This document shows, in pieces, positions 36,501-50,100 of a stretch of DNA of 64,000 nucleotides; the first letter of the stretch is position 1; each line of letters begins with the position of its first letter. Source of the stretch: Acanthochromis polyacanthus (taxonomy: Eukaryota; Chordata; Actinopteri; Pomacentridae); contig NC_067132.1 in assembly GCF_021347895.1 (NCBI RefSeq), positions 15,296,023-15,360,022 of the forward strand, given 5' to 3'. Both the position numbers and the translations under genes were made by a program. The notes under the pieces were generated by a model, which had not been told where the DNA came from, did no database searches, and was given only the letters and a program-made list of their open reading frames with translations.

Positions 36501-39500
36501 GTATGCCAGCGATGAAGGCGATCTATACACATGCACAGCTTCAAACATACACACACACAGCGCTAATTGAATAAATAATACTTATCCGTTAACAAGGATC
36601 CTAATTAGTTATGCTAATCAGCCTAGATAACCCAATTAACCCCATAGAGTGAGGCAGGGAGGTCTCCTCTGTGTGTTTATATGTGGGTGTGGATTTCTAT
36701 GCCTGAGAGAATATCAGAGACACTTAAGAAAACACGTTTGCCTAATTAGTTTTCGGTGACATAGTCAAGCATTTATGTTTTTTCGTGTCCCCATTGTTCT
36801 GCTTTTGAATGCGTGGTAATAGGCTTTCCACACCAAAGGAAATAAGAAGTATTGAATTCATGCAAACAGTTTTTCATGTTCCTGTGCTTCCATATGTGAG
36901 AATATCTGCATTTACATGTCTTTCTTTCTGTCCTGCCAGTCTGTGTCTCAGTTAGATCCACATGGACATGTATATTTTTACAACTATTATGGTAGTTTAA
37001 ACAGAGTGTGTATTTGTTCAGAGAATGTCTGCCTGTTCCATTAGTTTATGTCCTTGGAAATACAATTTGGCCTCAAGTTCTCTTCGTTTATTTAAAACCT
37101 TCAGTCAGCGTTCCCCTCCTAATAGTGAGCCGTGTTTCCTCTCGTTTAGCTCCACCACTCATTATCCGGGCCATGTGGAGGAGACAATGTTTAGAGAAGA
37201 GAGGGAGAGAGAGACTTGGAGAGGGACAGAGAGAGAATGAGGGAGAGAGAAATGGAGAAAATGACTGAAAATGAGAGCAAACCAGAAACAAAAAGACAGA
37301 GGGAATTAATGAGTGAGTGAAAGAGAGAGAATGTAGATTGTCTTTGAACCTGACCACAGCTGCTTTTGCATCTAATGAATGGTGAGGAGGAAGAAGGGAG
37401 GGAGACACCCAGACAAGACTGTCTTTGTTGTGCTTCTGCCGGAGAGCGAGTGAGAACACAACAGATTTATGTCTTACAGGAAGTCTCCCAGATTTGTGCT
37501 GTCGCAAACCGCCTACCCCGAGTCAACTCCATGCTCTGGCTTGTAATTAATAGACAGTTTAAGTTTCGGCGTGTGCAGTTGAGTGTATATTTGGATGTAT
37601 TGAGTGTTCATGTATGTGTATCTGTTTGCTTCCGTGGCATGTGTCTGTGTTTTCATTGAGGCATGCAGTTGATCGTGTGGTTTGCAGATGAGAATTACTT
37701 TTGACAGAGTAGTCCTCGTCTGCCCTTCTGGTTTAGTCTGTTTTTCTGACAGAGAGAACAACAGCATCAGAATAATTTTACACGCGGATAGAAGTTACAT
37801 GTGTTGAAGCTCACACAAAAGTCCCTCAAGAGTGGCAACTGAATGTTTTCTCATCTCAAGGCATACAACCACCTGTCAGCTAGTACATTGTTAGCTAGTA
37901 CTTGTACATGGTCTCTGTCCCAGTGTGTACCTTTTTGTCTACATGACTATCTTTCTGTTTTCTTTCTTCTTTTTTTTTTTTGGATTACTGCTGGTTTCAT
38001 TTTTCAAAACAGATTCAGGCCTACATTAAAAATTGACTTAAGATGTTAAAAAAAACAAATAAGTATTAAATTCTGCAACTAACCTTAGCATTAGGTTATG
38101 CCACCTTTGCTAATGGAATTCATTGTGGTGAGCCTAACTGCGGGACTTAATCCAAAGCCTGCACTTTTGTAATGGGATGACCAAACACCGGATGATACTC
38201 AGCACAGTACAGGTCTTGAATGAGGGTGAGATGCTAATATTAGCTCATGCTCACATAAGCTGAGTCATCTCCTCTGTGTCCTTGGCTTATTAACTGATTT
38301 AAGACTGATTAGATCAGTGTTGCGCGATCGTGCACTGGCACGCATACACACATGCACGCCAAATTTGAATATCAAAATGGAATTGCTTGACCAGTGAAAA
38401 CTAGATTAATTCAAAATGTTTACATCAAGGTGTAACTAAAAGAGATGACTCTGCATATTTTTAATGCACCTTGCAGCATTTAAAGCCATTTATGACATTA
38501 ACTAAAGCTCATGTTATGCAAACACATTTTGTAAGTCAAAGCCACTTATGTTGAGAATACGTGATGCTCCTTTTTTCTCCTTCGCCTTGATTTGACTTCA
38601 TGAGATCATCAGCATAAGTATTGATTTTGCACTCCATTAGACAGAGTTTTAGTGAGCTACAATGCGTGTACCTCTTTCATAATACCATGCCACACTAACA
38701 AAAGAATGATGTTGAGCTGTTTGACTACGCTGCTGTAATTTCCATGCCATTTTCTTTTCATCACAATCTATAGATTGTGTACTTCAGGAAAAGACTAGAA
38801 AGTATGCTTTTTTTTCTTGTCCATTGTCCACTTGTCCCTTGACCCATTTACCACAGCACCATTATTTTTAGCCCCTAATTATTACCTGTGAGTGTCCTAT
38901 TTCCCTCGCTCTGTCAAGGTTACAGCATGTAAATAGATTACGCATGGCTCTCCTCCCAAGTAATGTCACAAATTGCTTTTCTTCTCTTTAGTGTCCAGAA
39001 ACTGTCAAGAGATTGCACTGTTGCTACCAGGTCAGATCTCCTGTCAATATAACAACATGCAGACTGATGTACATTTGGCATAGAAACCTCCCACATCCTT
39101 ATTCTTCCATCGCACTCCTGTTTCTTCTCATTTGGACGTGTTGCTCACTTCTGCTATAAGCTGTTTGATCCACTCAGAACATGATGTTACAATTTCAAAC
39201 AGCTGTCCTGGTCAATAACAGAAAGTTGTTTTGGTGAGTGTTAGTTAGTCAGCCATTGTAAAATGTGTACACTTGTGTGTGCTCCTGCACAGGACTGAGT
39301 GTTTCTTCCTGTCTCTACGTGTGTGTCTGTGACAGTTTCCTCTCGAGATGTTAATTCCTCTCCTCCCTGTTGTTGTCATGCTTCCACCAGCAGTGTCTGC
39401 ACAAGGGAGACGAAGACATATTGGTGTTAATGAAAAGCCCTCCTAAACTATCCTCCCCGCATGAATGTTTAAACATGCTTGTCATAACATTCATTCGCTC

Positions 39501-42500
39501 ACACATGACAGCTAGCATCTGCAGCTGCCTTGCTCGCCCTCAATATTTTATCATACCATCTCCCTTAACCCCACACTAGCACAATGGCTGTGTGTTAGCA
39601 AACTGAATTATAATGACTCAAAACAGGCTGTTCAGACTCACTGCCAGCACAGGCCATAATGGATTCAGAAACACCACACGTCTCTATAATGGTATAGTTA
39701 GTCGATCTTATATATGAAGACAAAGAAAGAAAGTCAAAATCAAGAATATGCTGTTATATAAAGAGGGAAAGAAAAACAAACAATGGAAAAATAACCAGAG
39801 AAAGGTAGAAAGAAAGAGAAAAGCAAAATAGAAAGTAAGGAAAAATTGTGTATCGAAGGAAAAAATAAGTAAAGCAAGAAAGAAAGGAAAAGAACAAAGA
39901 AGCAAAGAAAGCATAAAAAGAAATCTTCATGTCCATAAATAGTATGCTATTCAGAAGTCCCATAATGCTGCAGGTCAGCAGTTGTGACCTTGGCGGTTTT
40001 GACAGAAATGATTCACCATGGTAACGGTTGGTCTGCAACCCTCAGTACACCCCCGCACCCCTCATCACTCCCCAACCTTCCTTACTGCTTCTTTGCCAAT
40101 TTGATTGGATGCACAATTGAAATGTCATGCCTCAGCAAAACACATGCACATGCACCAGATCAACCGCACTGAAACAAGAATGAAAGAGCAGGACATGCTT
40201 TACACACTGAATTGTAAGAAAAGCAGAAGTAAGGGAGGGGAAGGTTGCACTTTAAATCATTCTTATGTTTCAGAAAGCAAGAATGACTCTTTCAGTATCT
40301 ACATTTAAAATCATAGTTACGGGTTAAGATTGTGCACTGGACAAGGGAGGCACAGTGCATCAAAGCAGAGAAGGTAGTCAGAGTCAGTGAATGCAAAATC
40401 AAATGAATATTAATGCACAACCAATTACCTCAGGGAAATGTTGTCTGTAGGTTAGCTTTTGCTAACGCACGTGTCTCACCTTTAGCAAAGTGGAAGCAGC
40501 GGGGGAGTGGGGTGGGGGCTGCGGGGTGTTGAGTGCGGGGGGACAGCACTGATATATTCGTTTTCCTCCTAACAAGCTTCTCTATTCCCGCTAAAATAGA
40601 ACTGTCCAGCACACAGCCCCTCCTCTCCTCTCACCTCATTTCAACTAGATGCAAACTGCAATTTTTAAAAGAGGGAAGCATTGCCTCTGGCTGAGTGAGA
40701 GTTAATACTAGCTGCTTGACAGTGCTGTTTGTTTTCAAAGATTTGATAAGCAGCAAAAAAATCATTCACTTTTTGAACAAAAATAAGTCTTTAAGGTCAC
40801 TTCGATGACATTCTTTGCTTGTGACTTGGCAGCACCAATAATGACAAAAGTCTCCTTTCTTTCTCTGTGCTACAGCAATTTTTAGGGCCGTAATAGTGAC
40901 ATATACTGTCTTGCTGGGTGAGTAGCTTAGCACAGTGCAGCACTTATCAGTGCAGGTCTCTAGCTGCTGCTGATCTGCATAAGTGACTGTGCCACACTTA
41001 AAGTCCCTTCTAAATCAGTGTTAAAGCCTTGATAATAGACCTCACTGACCAATTGATTGGCCTTCATATGTTTACAGCTCACTTTAATTGCCTCAAAAAT
41101 ACCATTTATCAGCCAAGTGTGTCCATGTACGCATGTATGTGTGTGTGCAAGCATCCCTGTCCATCGACAAAAAGGCCTATTGATTTATCAGCATCGGGAT
41201 TTGTCCCGTTCACCATACATAAAACCCCTGCCTATGTGCTGTTCAAAATGGGAAATGGCCCCATTGATTCCCTTAAGTTGGAGCCCAAATGCTAAAGATT
41301 TTTGGATAAGCTTTCTCATTACTTAAGCTGAAATCAATAGGGGAGAGCATGGGTCTAATGAATGAACGGGCCACAGATCAGATGGGGTGTGCTCATCCCT
41401 GGCCTGTCCTGGTCGATCTGAGTGTGTGCGCATGTACGTGTGTCTGTGTGTGTGTGTGTGTGTTTTTTGGGGGTGGCGGGGGCTTGGGATTGGGCTTGGG
41501 GCGGGGGGGGGGGCAGAAAGAACCTGTCTATTCATGTATCACGAGTCTTTTTCTTTGGCACACAAAAATTAACAATGTAGGTCCATTTGGTTTATGTTTT
41601 TCCATATATTTGACCTATCACGGCTTTCTTAGTTCCTGTTTGTTCTTGTTTCACATCGTGCTACTGTCAGAAGTTTGTCTGTTGTTCTTTTAGAAATGGA
41701 ACCAGTTTACACATATTTAACTTTAACATAAGCACTACAGAGAATTTTAACATTTGTTGTTTGATTATTTTCAATTTAACTTCACAAGTGATCTGTCTTA
41801 CTTTGTAGTTGGAGGTCAGCAGGAAGCAGGTGGAAAGACAGAGCAGAGAGCTGTCAGAGCTCCACCAGAAGGAGGAGACACTTCTCTGTGAGGTACAGAG
41901 GAAAAAATACAAAAAATTCATGTGTTTTCTTTACTTTCACTTAGCTGTGTTCACCCCTTTACAGACACACATGCACGCTCACACAAAGGAAGTAACTCAG
42001 GACACGACATTTTATAAAACAAAATTAGAACTGACATGACACATTTTCAAATAAAACTTAGATTCAACATTAATCAGCATGGGAACATAATATGCAGTGC
42101 ATGCAGCTAAGTGTTAGCCAGTCAGCCGGTGAAACCAAAAATGTAGCGCATACACTCACATACAGAACCAGCTACTCCTCCCAACCACGGCCCCTTTGGC
42201 TGACTTTTTGGCTTTTCCACTTTCCATTCTTTCCACTCTTTTGAAATATGAAAACGACACAGAGTGTCGTATCACTAGAAAATTGTCTTTGGCAGAGTGT
42301 GCAGACACTGCCTTTCAGATTACATTTACCAGACAACTATGAAGAGTTTCATTTTGTGGTTTGGCCAACTCTTAGAATTAACTACATTAATTAGCTACAG
42401 CTGATATTGCAGACAGTTATCATTTCAGTTAGCGACACTGAGAAGTCTTCAGCTAGAAATTTGGAGCCTGCAGACATTTAAGTTTGATAGTAAATTAATA

Positions 42501-44128
42501 GTACCATAGTCATTAAATACATACACATACATGTGAAGTGGGATACTTGTGTCTTATTCAGTAGATTCCTGCAGTGTGTCTTCATATAGGAAGAACAATC
42601 AATAAACTGTGCATATCAACACTATCAACAAAGAATAAGACTCTGGGGTGCATATCACCAACCAGCACAATTTTCAAATAGTAAACTCCCTGTCCCTTCC
42701 CCTCACTCTCCTCTAAGGTGTCCCGCCTTTTCAACTCATAAATATGGAAGGCAAAAGATGATGAGATTCACGGACAAGAAAGGAATCAAAATCTATTGTA
42801 GCGTGTCCTTTTCCCCGTGTAAAGTTTGGATTAAATGTCACACATTAGCATGTGAACTTTTAAATGAGCTTGTTTGCTCTCCACAGTGAGGGGCATGTAA
42901 ATACCCATTTTGAGTATGGAATGGGGATTTCTTAGTGGGGGTTGGGGTTTCACAAGAATTGAGAATTGTAGGACATATTTGAGGGTTGCACTAGCAATTA
43001 GGCTGCAGCAAGGGACTGGAGTACCAAACAGCTCTATTGACTGGTTTCGTCTGGCTAGTGTTTCACACCTGGAGTGGCAGATATCAGCGGATGGGAAAAG
43101 CTCCCTGATGGCTGTGGCTTCTACTGATTTCAAGGAAAGAGATGATTGACGGGCACTCCCAAAATGAGGTGATTGACACGCACCATCAAAAAGAATCTTC
43201 TCCTGGGCAAATTGGAGTGTGAGTGGAGCGAAATGTTTATGTGCAAATATACAGGGATATGAGATAAACAGTGTAACTTTGGTGTGGTGTGGCTGTGAGG
43301 TATTGAATGTAAAAGATTTTACATATCAGCGGACTAAAAGCCTATAGACTTTAAACATTTTTTAATACAGTTTCATTTTATTTGAAACATTTAATTCAGT
43401 CTGGAAAAGAAAACACATATGACACTAATGAATTTTCAAGAATAAATATGTCCAAAAATCAGTTTTGCTTAAACTAGAAGTCAGAAAGAACCTTAGGATT
43501 CTGATCTCCCAATCTGCCATCGTTATTGTGTCTGTGTGTAGCCGTGCTGTGTAAGATATAGAATTTGATAGTAACCAAACAGCATTATAAATGTGCAGTG
43601 TTTTTTTTTTCATTGGCTAAGATTCCCTTTGTTTTAAAATGTGAGGCTGTTTATTTATTGACATAATTTCCTCTCAGTGAAGGGCTTGTGTCTATAAAAC
43701 ACATTAAAATCATATTGCAATCTCTGCTAACCCAGGAGCAGCGTCATTGTTCTATTATACTCACTGAACAACAGCATCACAGCCTGTTTATCAATCCAAT
43801 ATCTCATAATGTGCTCTGTGCCTGGTCATTTTGAATATAAAAAGATCTCATACCCTTATTGTACCGTATTTCCTATATTTAGTATTAATCTCTTGTACTG
43901 ACATGAATCTGACACATCCAATATGATATTTGATTAGTTGTTTTTTTTCTCTTTTTTTGTTTGTTTTCATAGTCTCCAGGTGATATTGGATACATGTGCC
44001 GAGCTGGTATTATGTTGGCTGTTTCATCTGGGTATAAAAATGATTTAGTGTGTGCTCAGCACGCAGTGTCATTGACTAGCTTTAATTTCACTGCAAGGGT
44101 GGGCTTTATTACTCTGCTACTCTCTGAA

Positions 44129-44164
<36 letters not shown>

Positions 44165-47100
44165 CGAGACAGAAGAGAGAGAGAGAGAATGGATGTTTCT
44201 GTGCATATATATGTCTGTTTTTCTGCTTGTTGGTGTGGCATGCAGCCACACCTTTGCATACACATGCACTTGCGTACAGTTATATATACAAAAATTATAT
44301 GAACCCTTTGGAATGACCTGTTTTTCTGCATTAATTGGCCATAAAGTATGAGTTATATGTCTGGTAAGTTACAAGGACACAAACACAATGTTCTTAACCT
44401 AATAATACACAAAGAGTTGCAATCTTTTTTGTCTTTATTGAACAAACCATTAAACATTTCCAGTGTTGGTGGCAAAAAATAGGTAAATCCTTGGAACTAG
44501 TTAAATTTAGTTTGACTGCAACAACTCAAAACAGGGGGTTTCTGATCTGACACAACATTCAGGAAGAATTTTGGATGATTCCTACATACAGAACTGTTTC
44601 GGCTCGGCCATTTTCGTCCAGTGTGAATGGCTCTCTTGAGGTTATTTCACAGCATTGCTATTGGGTCAAGGTCTGGACTCTACTGAGCCGCTACAAAAGA
44701 TGGATTTTCTGTGTTTAAGGTCATGTTGTAGCAGATTTACTTTACTGTTTAAGTCACTGTCCCTCTGCGTCACCCAACTTTGACAGAGCTTTAGTTGGTA
44801 GGCAGCCATCCTGACATTATTTTATAAGAAATGTTGCTAAACTTTTTTCTCTTCCATGATGATATTATGTCCAGGCCTTGCGGCAGTAAAACTGCTTCGA
44901 ATCGTGATAGTCCTTCCACTGTACTTCATCTTTGTGATGATGTTTTCATGTTGGTATGCTCTGCCCTTTTAGCATCACACATACAGCTGTGTGCCCTTCC
45001 CAGACAATTCAATCTTTATTTCAAAAGTCCGCAAAACATTTTCCCAATGCCGCTATAAAGTCTCAAAGCGCTTTGTGAAACTTCAGTTGTGCACTTCTGT
45101 GGTGTCCTGTCATGGACGTCATGCTTCATGCAGCCATGCACAATTGATTTGCATGTGGTAGACTCATGAACACAAATGTTAACCCACTTGAGTGATTCAT
45201 TTAAGCCTTACAACCTAGTAATCTGGGGCCCTTTTTACCTCATTGAGCAATCTGCTTTATACTTACGGAGTCATCTAAGCTGGACACCCACTTCTAGAAA
45301 GAGTAGCACTAAATCACCTCCGTTTATAGACAGTCTATCTCAGTGTGGACTGATGAATGTCAAAGTCAAAAAAATCTTATGTCCACCTTTGAAGCACAAA
45401 AGTAACAATTCATCTTCCGCACACGGATCCTTAAAAGCCATAGATTTCATTAATCATAAAAAAAAATAAGGCCGTCATTGGTATTAAAAGGTCTTGAGTC
45501 ACAGTTTCAGAATTAAAAATGCTGAGACATAGGAAGTAGGATTTTCACCATTTTTTTCCTGACATTTCAATTTAACATCTCAAAATACTTTAGAAACAAT
45601 GTAACTCTTAAAAATAATTTAGTAAATCCCTCGTGCAGATTCAGTGCCTATTGCAACAAAAAATGACCATTTAACCAATTTTTCGCAACATGGCTGATAT
45701 CAGTAGCAGGTCATGTATACAAAATGTCTTTTGTACAGAAAGTGTTTCCAACCCTGCTTGATAGGGGAAAAAACAATCTCACATGCACATACATCAGCTA
45801 GAGTGGTCTTGGTGCGAAAATCACATTCAGTACAGATATGCTGGAGTCACCTTTCATGAAGCATGGAAGTTCACTTGGTCTTTAAAATGCCTTAAATTTA
45901 AGTTGCCATAAGCTGCAGAAACACCGCAATAGTCAACATCAGATATCATGTATACAAGTGGCAACCTCTGGGATTGTGAATTAAAGACAAGATAAAAGTG
46001 CCAAAAACTGCAGTTTCTTGAGGCCCACTTGACGCTGGCTCCAAAAGTGAGCAAAACCTGGTAGAACCCTTTGTTAAAATACCTAATTTTACATCAGAAA
46101 TACAAGTTTAAAAGCCTGGTACAAAAAACACATCAGTCTCTGTATCTCATTCTCCTATTTATGACACAAGTAGGGCAGGGGGAGGGGGCGCAATTGCATA
46201 TAACTCACCCATTTAAATTATATTAGTGCTTAAAGTTATGCATTATTAAAGGAGCGGCCACTTTCAGTCACAGGTGGGTGGCCTGGAGATGTTTGCATAG
46301 TTTGCCTCACCTCCATACATGCTCCACGTTTTTGCTCATTTCATCAGTCAAACACTGCCAAGTTGGCGACAGCAAGAGCCACAGCATTGAGGTTTAAAAC
46401 CCCTTATCAGGAAACCTACAGGTGACATTACAGAGGGTTTGTCCATGGCAATTGCCTTACATCACATAAACAACTTTATTTAGGTTACTGTAAAACCCTT
46501 TATGAGTTTTATGCAAATAAATATTCTTGATTGAAAGACCTCTGAGGTCTCTTTTTTGTGTTTGTTCATTATTGTAGCTTCAGTGTAGAGTTGACCTAAT
46601 CTTAAGACAAATTTGTACATAAACACAGATCCAGGGTTCAAATACAGGGTTCAGTTACTTTTTCTTGCCACTGTGTATCTCTGTAGTATATCTCTTCACT
46701 CCTGCTGCATACTGAGTCTTTCCAGTATGTAATTATCTTTCAGTGAAAGAATCAACTAAACCAACACTTGAAACAGCTCTCACATCACACTCAGGCCAAA
46801 CTGGTGGTCCCAGTGCAAGAAACAGAGGAGCTCCACTTTGCCGTGACAAACCTTACTTCTGATCAAATGCTACAGAGCCATAATCATGTTTGTGCCACTG
46901 AATTCTTTAACCTTTCCATGACCCCGCTGAATGCCAGCGGCCCAATCACAGAACCTAATTGAATCTGCTCGGCGGCGCCCCCCCGACTGATGAAAAAATA
47001 AAATTGGAGGTGAAAAATGAATACAGCAGTGAAGGAGAGAGAGGGAGAGACGGAAGAAGGTGATGCTGGCAGTGGGGGTGGTGGGAGGGAAGGAGGGGGT

Positions 47101-50100
47101 CGCACTGCAGTTTTAGAAATACACAGACGCACACACCCAGACACGTACACACAGTCACACCTTTTTCAATCCTGCCGGAGAATGGGGAGTGGGAAATGAC
47201 AGAGAGAAAGAGAGAGAGAGGGAGGGAGAAAGAGGTTGGACCCAGGTTTCTCATTACCCCCCTGGCCTATTTGGAGGATATTCCTATAAGATAATCTGAT
47301 TTATTTGCAATTTTCCTTTAAGCGGCTTAGTGTTTACCTCCAAGATTAATATTTTTCTCTGTTATTAATATCAGACTGTAATTAGGAGTGATGTGTCTCG
47401 CTTCTGCACCGTGCTGTGGCCGCCAGGCAGCTAGCTGGATGAAACTCATGTTGCGACTCACTTGTTGTGATCCTGTTTCACAAGACAACAAAAAAAAAAG
47501 GGGAAAAAAATGAGAAAATAGAAGGAAGTTTTAAAAGGAGGAAAGAGGCTGCAGGGTGAGGATGTAGAATTACAATACCTGCCTCTGTGTCTAAGGCTTC
47601 TGTGTATGTGGGTGCAGGACCGTACAAATTTGTGTGTGTATTTCTTAGTTTATGTGTGTGTGTGTGTGTGTGTGTGTGACAGTGTGATGGTCCCCTCTGA
47701 TTGATAAGGTGTCTGTGCTGGCTGCAGATTGCTCTTGCTGATTGCTTCTGAGAGCCCCAGCTGATTTATAATCAGAGCAGGATGAAGGATTGTGCTGTGG
47801 ATTGCTTATCTGTTTACCCCCCTCACAACATAAAGTGACAAATTATCATGTTGAACACACACACACTCACATGCACACACACACGAGCACATGTGAAAAA
47901 AACAATAATAATCTGGACCTTGTTATTAAATGTACACAGACACTGTTATACCATTTCACAAACACACACACTGGCCATACAGAACATAAACAGCTTCACT
48001 CATCAGCACTGTCATATTGTCATGATTGCTCCAAAGAGAGCAATCAGTCTCATTTGTTCTCATGTGAAAATGTCAATATCACATATAAGTCAAGTTAAGT
48101 TGCAATTAACTTGTTTTACACAGTTTCATTTTTTGATTTACTCCACTCTGGAGAATTATTTAGAAGCTTCCATACAAATGATCAAGGATGTAAATTTGTT
48201 CATGTCTTATTGGTATTTGTTTCCTATTTTTTTGGTTTGTTCTTTGGACACACCTCCTACATTTCAACCAACTACATTTCCATATGCATACCCACGTTCC
48301 TAATGTCTGCACCTTACAAAGATTGGTTTAAATGCAGCTGACAAAACAACAAATATACACTCTTTTGTTGTTCCGGGCAAAGTGATTCTGATTGTATTTA
48401 AAATATTGTGTTTATGTATGAGTATGGTTAGAATAGCGGTTGTTTTTGATAAAGAGGTTGGCATATTACATGAGACTAATTCCACTTGGCAAGCCAGAGC
48501 ACAAGCTAGCAGGTTTAAATGCTGACAGGTTTTGTATGCCCTATGGCACTGTGACAGCTCTGTGAGTGTGTGTTTGCCTCTGTATCATTCTGTCTTTCTG
48601 TCTTTTGCCATTCTTACCTGTCTGTCTGATTATTTGTTTCTTTCACTGTTTTCGCTGTTTTGTAAATGCACAGTGACAGAATCAGGAAAAAAAGACGCAC
48701 AAAAACACAAAGTACAGCAGTGCATGAGACACAGACGCACGCGCGTGCACACACGCACGCACATGCTGACGAATGGCAGCAATTAGATGGGGAAACCAAG
48801 CATGTGAGGACAGAGGAGCGCTGAGGGGCTGCAACCGCTGTATGGAACGTGTGCGCACGTGTTGTATGTGTTTGTGTGCGTTCGGACGTTTTTTATCCTT
48901 CTAATGTATCATCCATCTGTCTAAATATCAACACTGTCTCATATGTCACTGGACAGTGGCGGTGGTGGGGTGGTTGTGGGGCATTAACATTTGCAATCAA
49001 CAACCAAATAAGAAGAGGTCTGGATTACAACTGTGCAAAAAAATTAATTGCTCAAGGGACCAAAGCTGGAACAGACGCGCTTGTGTTCAAAAATATTAGG
49101 AAGCGGTACAAACAGGAAAAACAAAACAGATTTTTTTTTTTTTCTAATTTCTCTCCTGCTCTGGTTCTGTGTCAGCCTACTGACTTGATCCACCCACTGA
49201 CACTGAGGCCTTGAGCTCTCTCAGTTCTTCTGTCGTCTTCCCACTGGACGAATAACCTTCTCACTGCAGTCAGAGCAGCAGTCACTTCTCATCTTCCCTT
49301 TTAACGTGAGAATTCCTCTATTCGAAGAATTCCTTACAGCACCCTTTCCTTTCCGAATTAATCACATTTCTGTCTACTCCAACTGCTATCTAGAAAGCAG
49401 TCTCTGCCTTCACCTAGTTCTGTAATTTTCCCAGAAGTCCCCTGCTTTTGTTCAATATTTTACATCACTGATATTATATACAGGTAATACAGCTTTGTCT
49501 CTTAATCATTTCCAGGCCATATGGGCTATAATTTTTAATTTTTTTCACCCTGCCTTAATGCTAGATAATATGGTACTGCTGAATTTTATATGTGAAAGTC
49601 CCCATTCATAAGCGACACTAGTCAAGTCATAAAACAAAGTAAAATCAAGCCAGATTTAGTCATATAGAAATATTTCAGATACATTCAGTTAATAATGGTA
49701 CAGATTCAGATGTGTTCATAACAACATTTTTAAGGGAAACTCGTATACGCTGCTCTCACTACACTGGTAACTCATTTTGCAGACTTTATAGCTGTGAAAG
49801 GGCTACATGTGAATCCAGCCTTCTGAAAACATATGTGTCTATATGGAGGGTGGAATGGGTGTGAGAGCAAATTTGTGTGTATTTGCGTTAGTAACGGGTC
49901 TTCCTTCATACCAACTTTTTGTGCTTCTGATTTATACAAGCAGGTAAGTGTGTGTGTTTGTGTGTATTTGTATTTTATAACCAGTGAAGATGTGTGTTAG
50001 ACACAGCTGCTGATGAATTACTTCACTTCCTATTGCTTACATCACAAATCATCCCCATATTATAAGCCTCCTCATGCAAATAAGTGCTACTGCATGTGTC

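Larger units (their letters stand above)
34973..41808 (+). other. Intron 6 of the coiled-coil gene
   Basis: Contains G-rich runs (35549-35568, 41469-41513), a TG microsatellite (36335-36365), GA-rich patches (37190-37330) and an A/G tract (39715-39926). The segment 36235-36650 is unusually rich in TAATTA/GCTAAT words and resembles homeodomain-bound regulatory sequence. No transposon ends or extra exons recognised. Confidence 0.65.

Noticed and set aside
37088..37507. 139-codon minus-strand open frame
   Set aside because: Mostly translation of a GA-rich tract (Ser/Leu/Pro/Phe). No coding signature.
37480..37560. Acceptor-like gtcttacag followed by a short open frame
   Set aside because: The frame is not coiled coil and no good in-phase donor follows, so I do not add it as an exon between exons 6 and 7.
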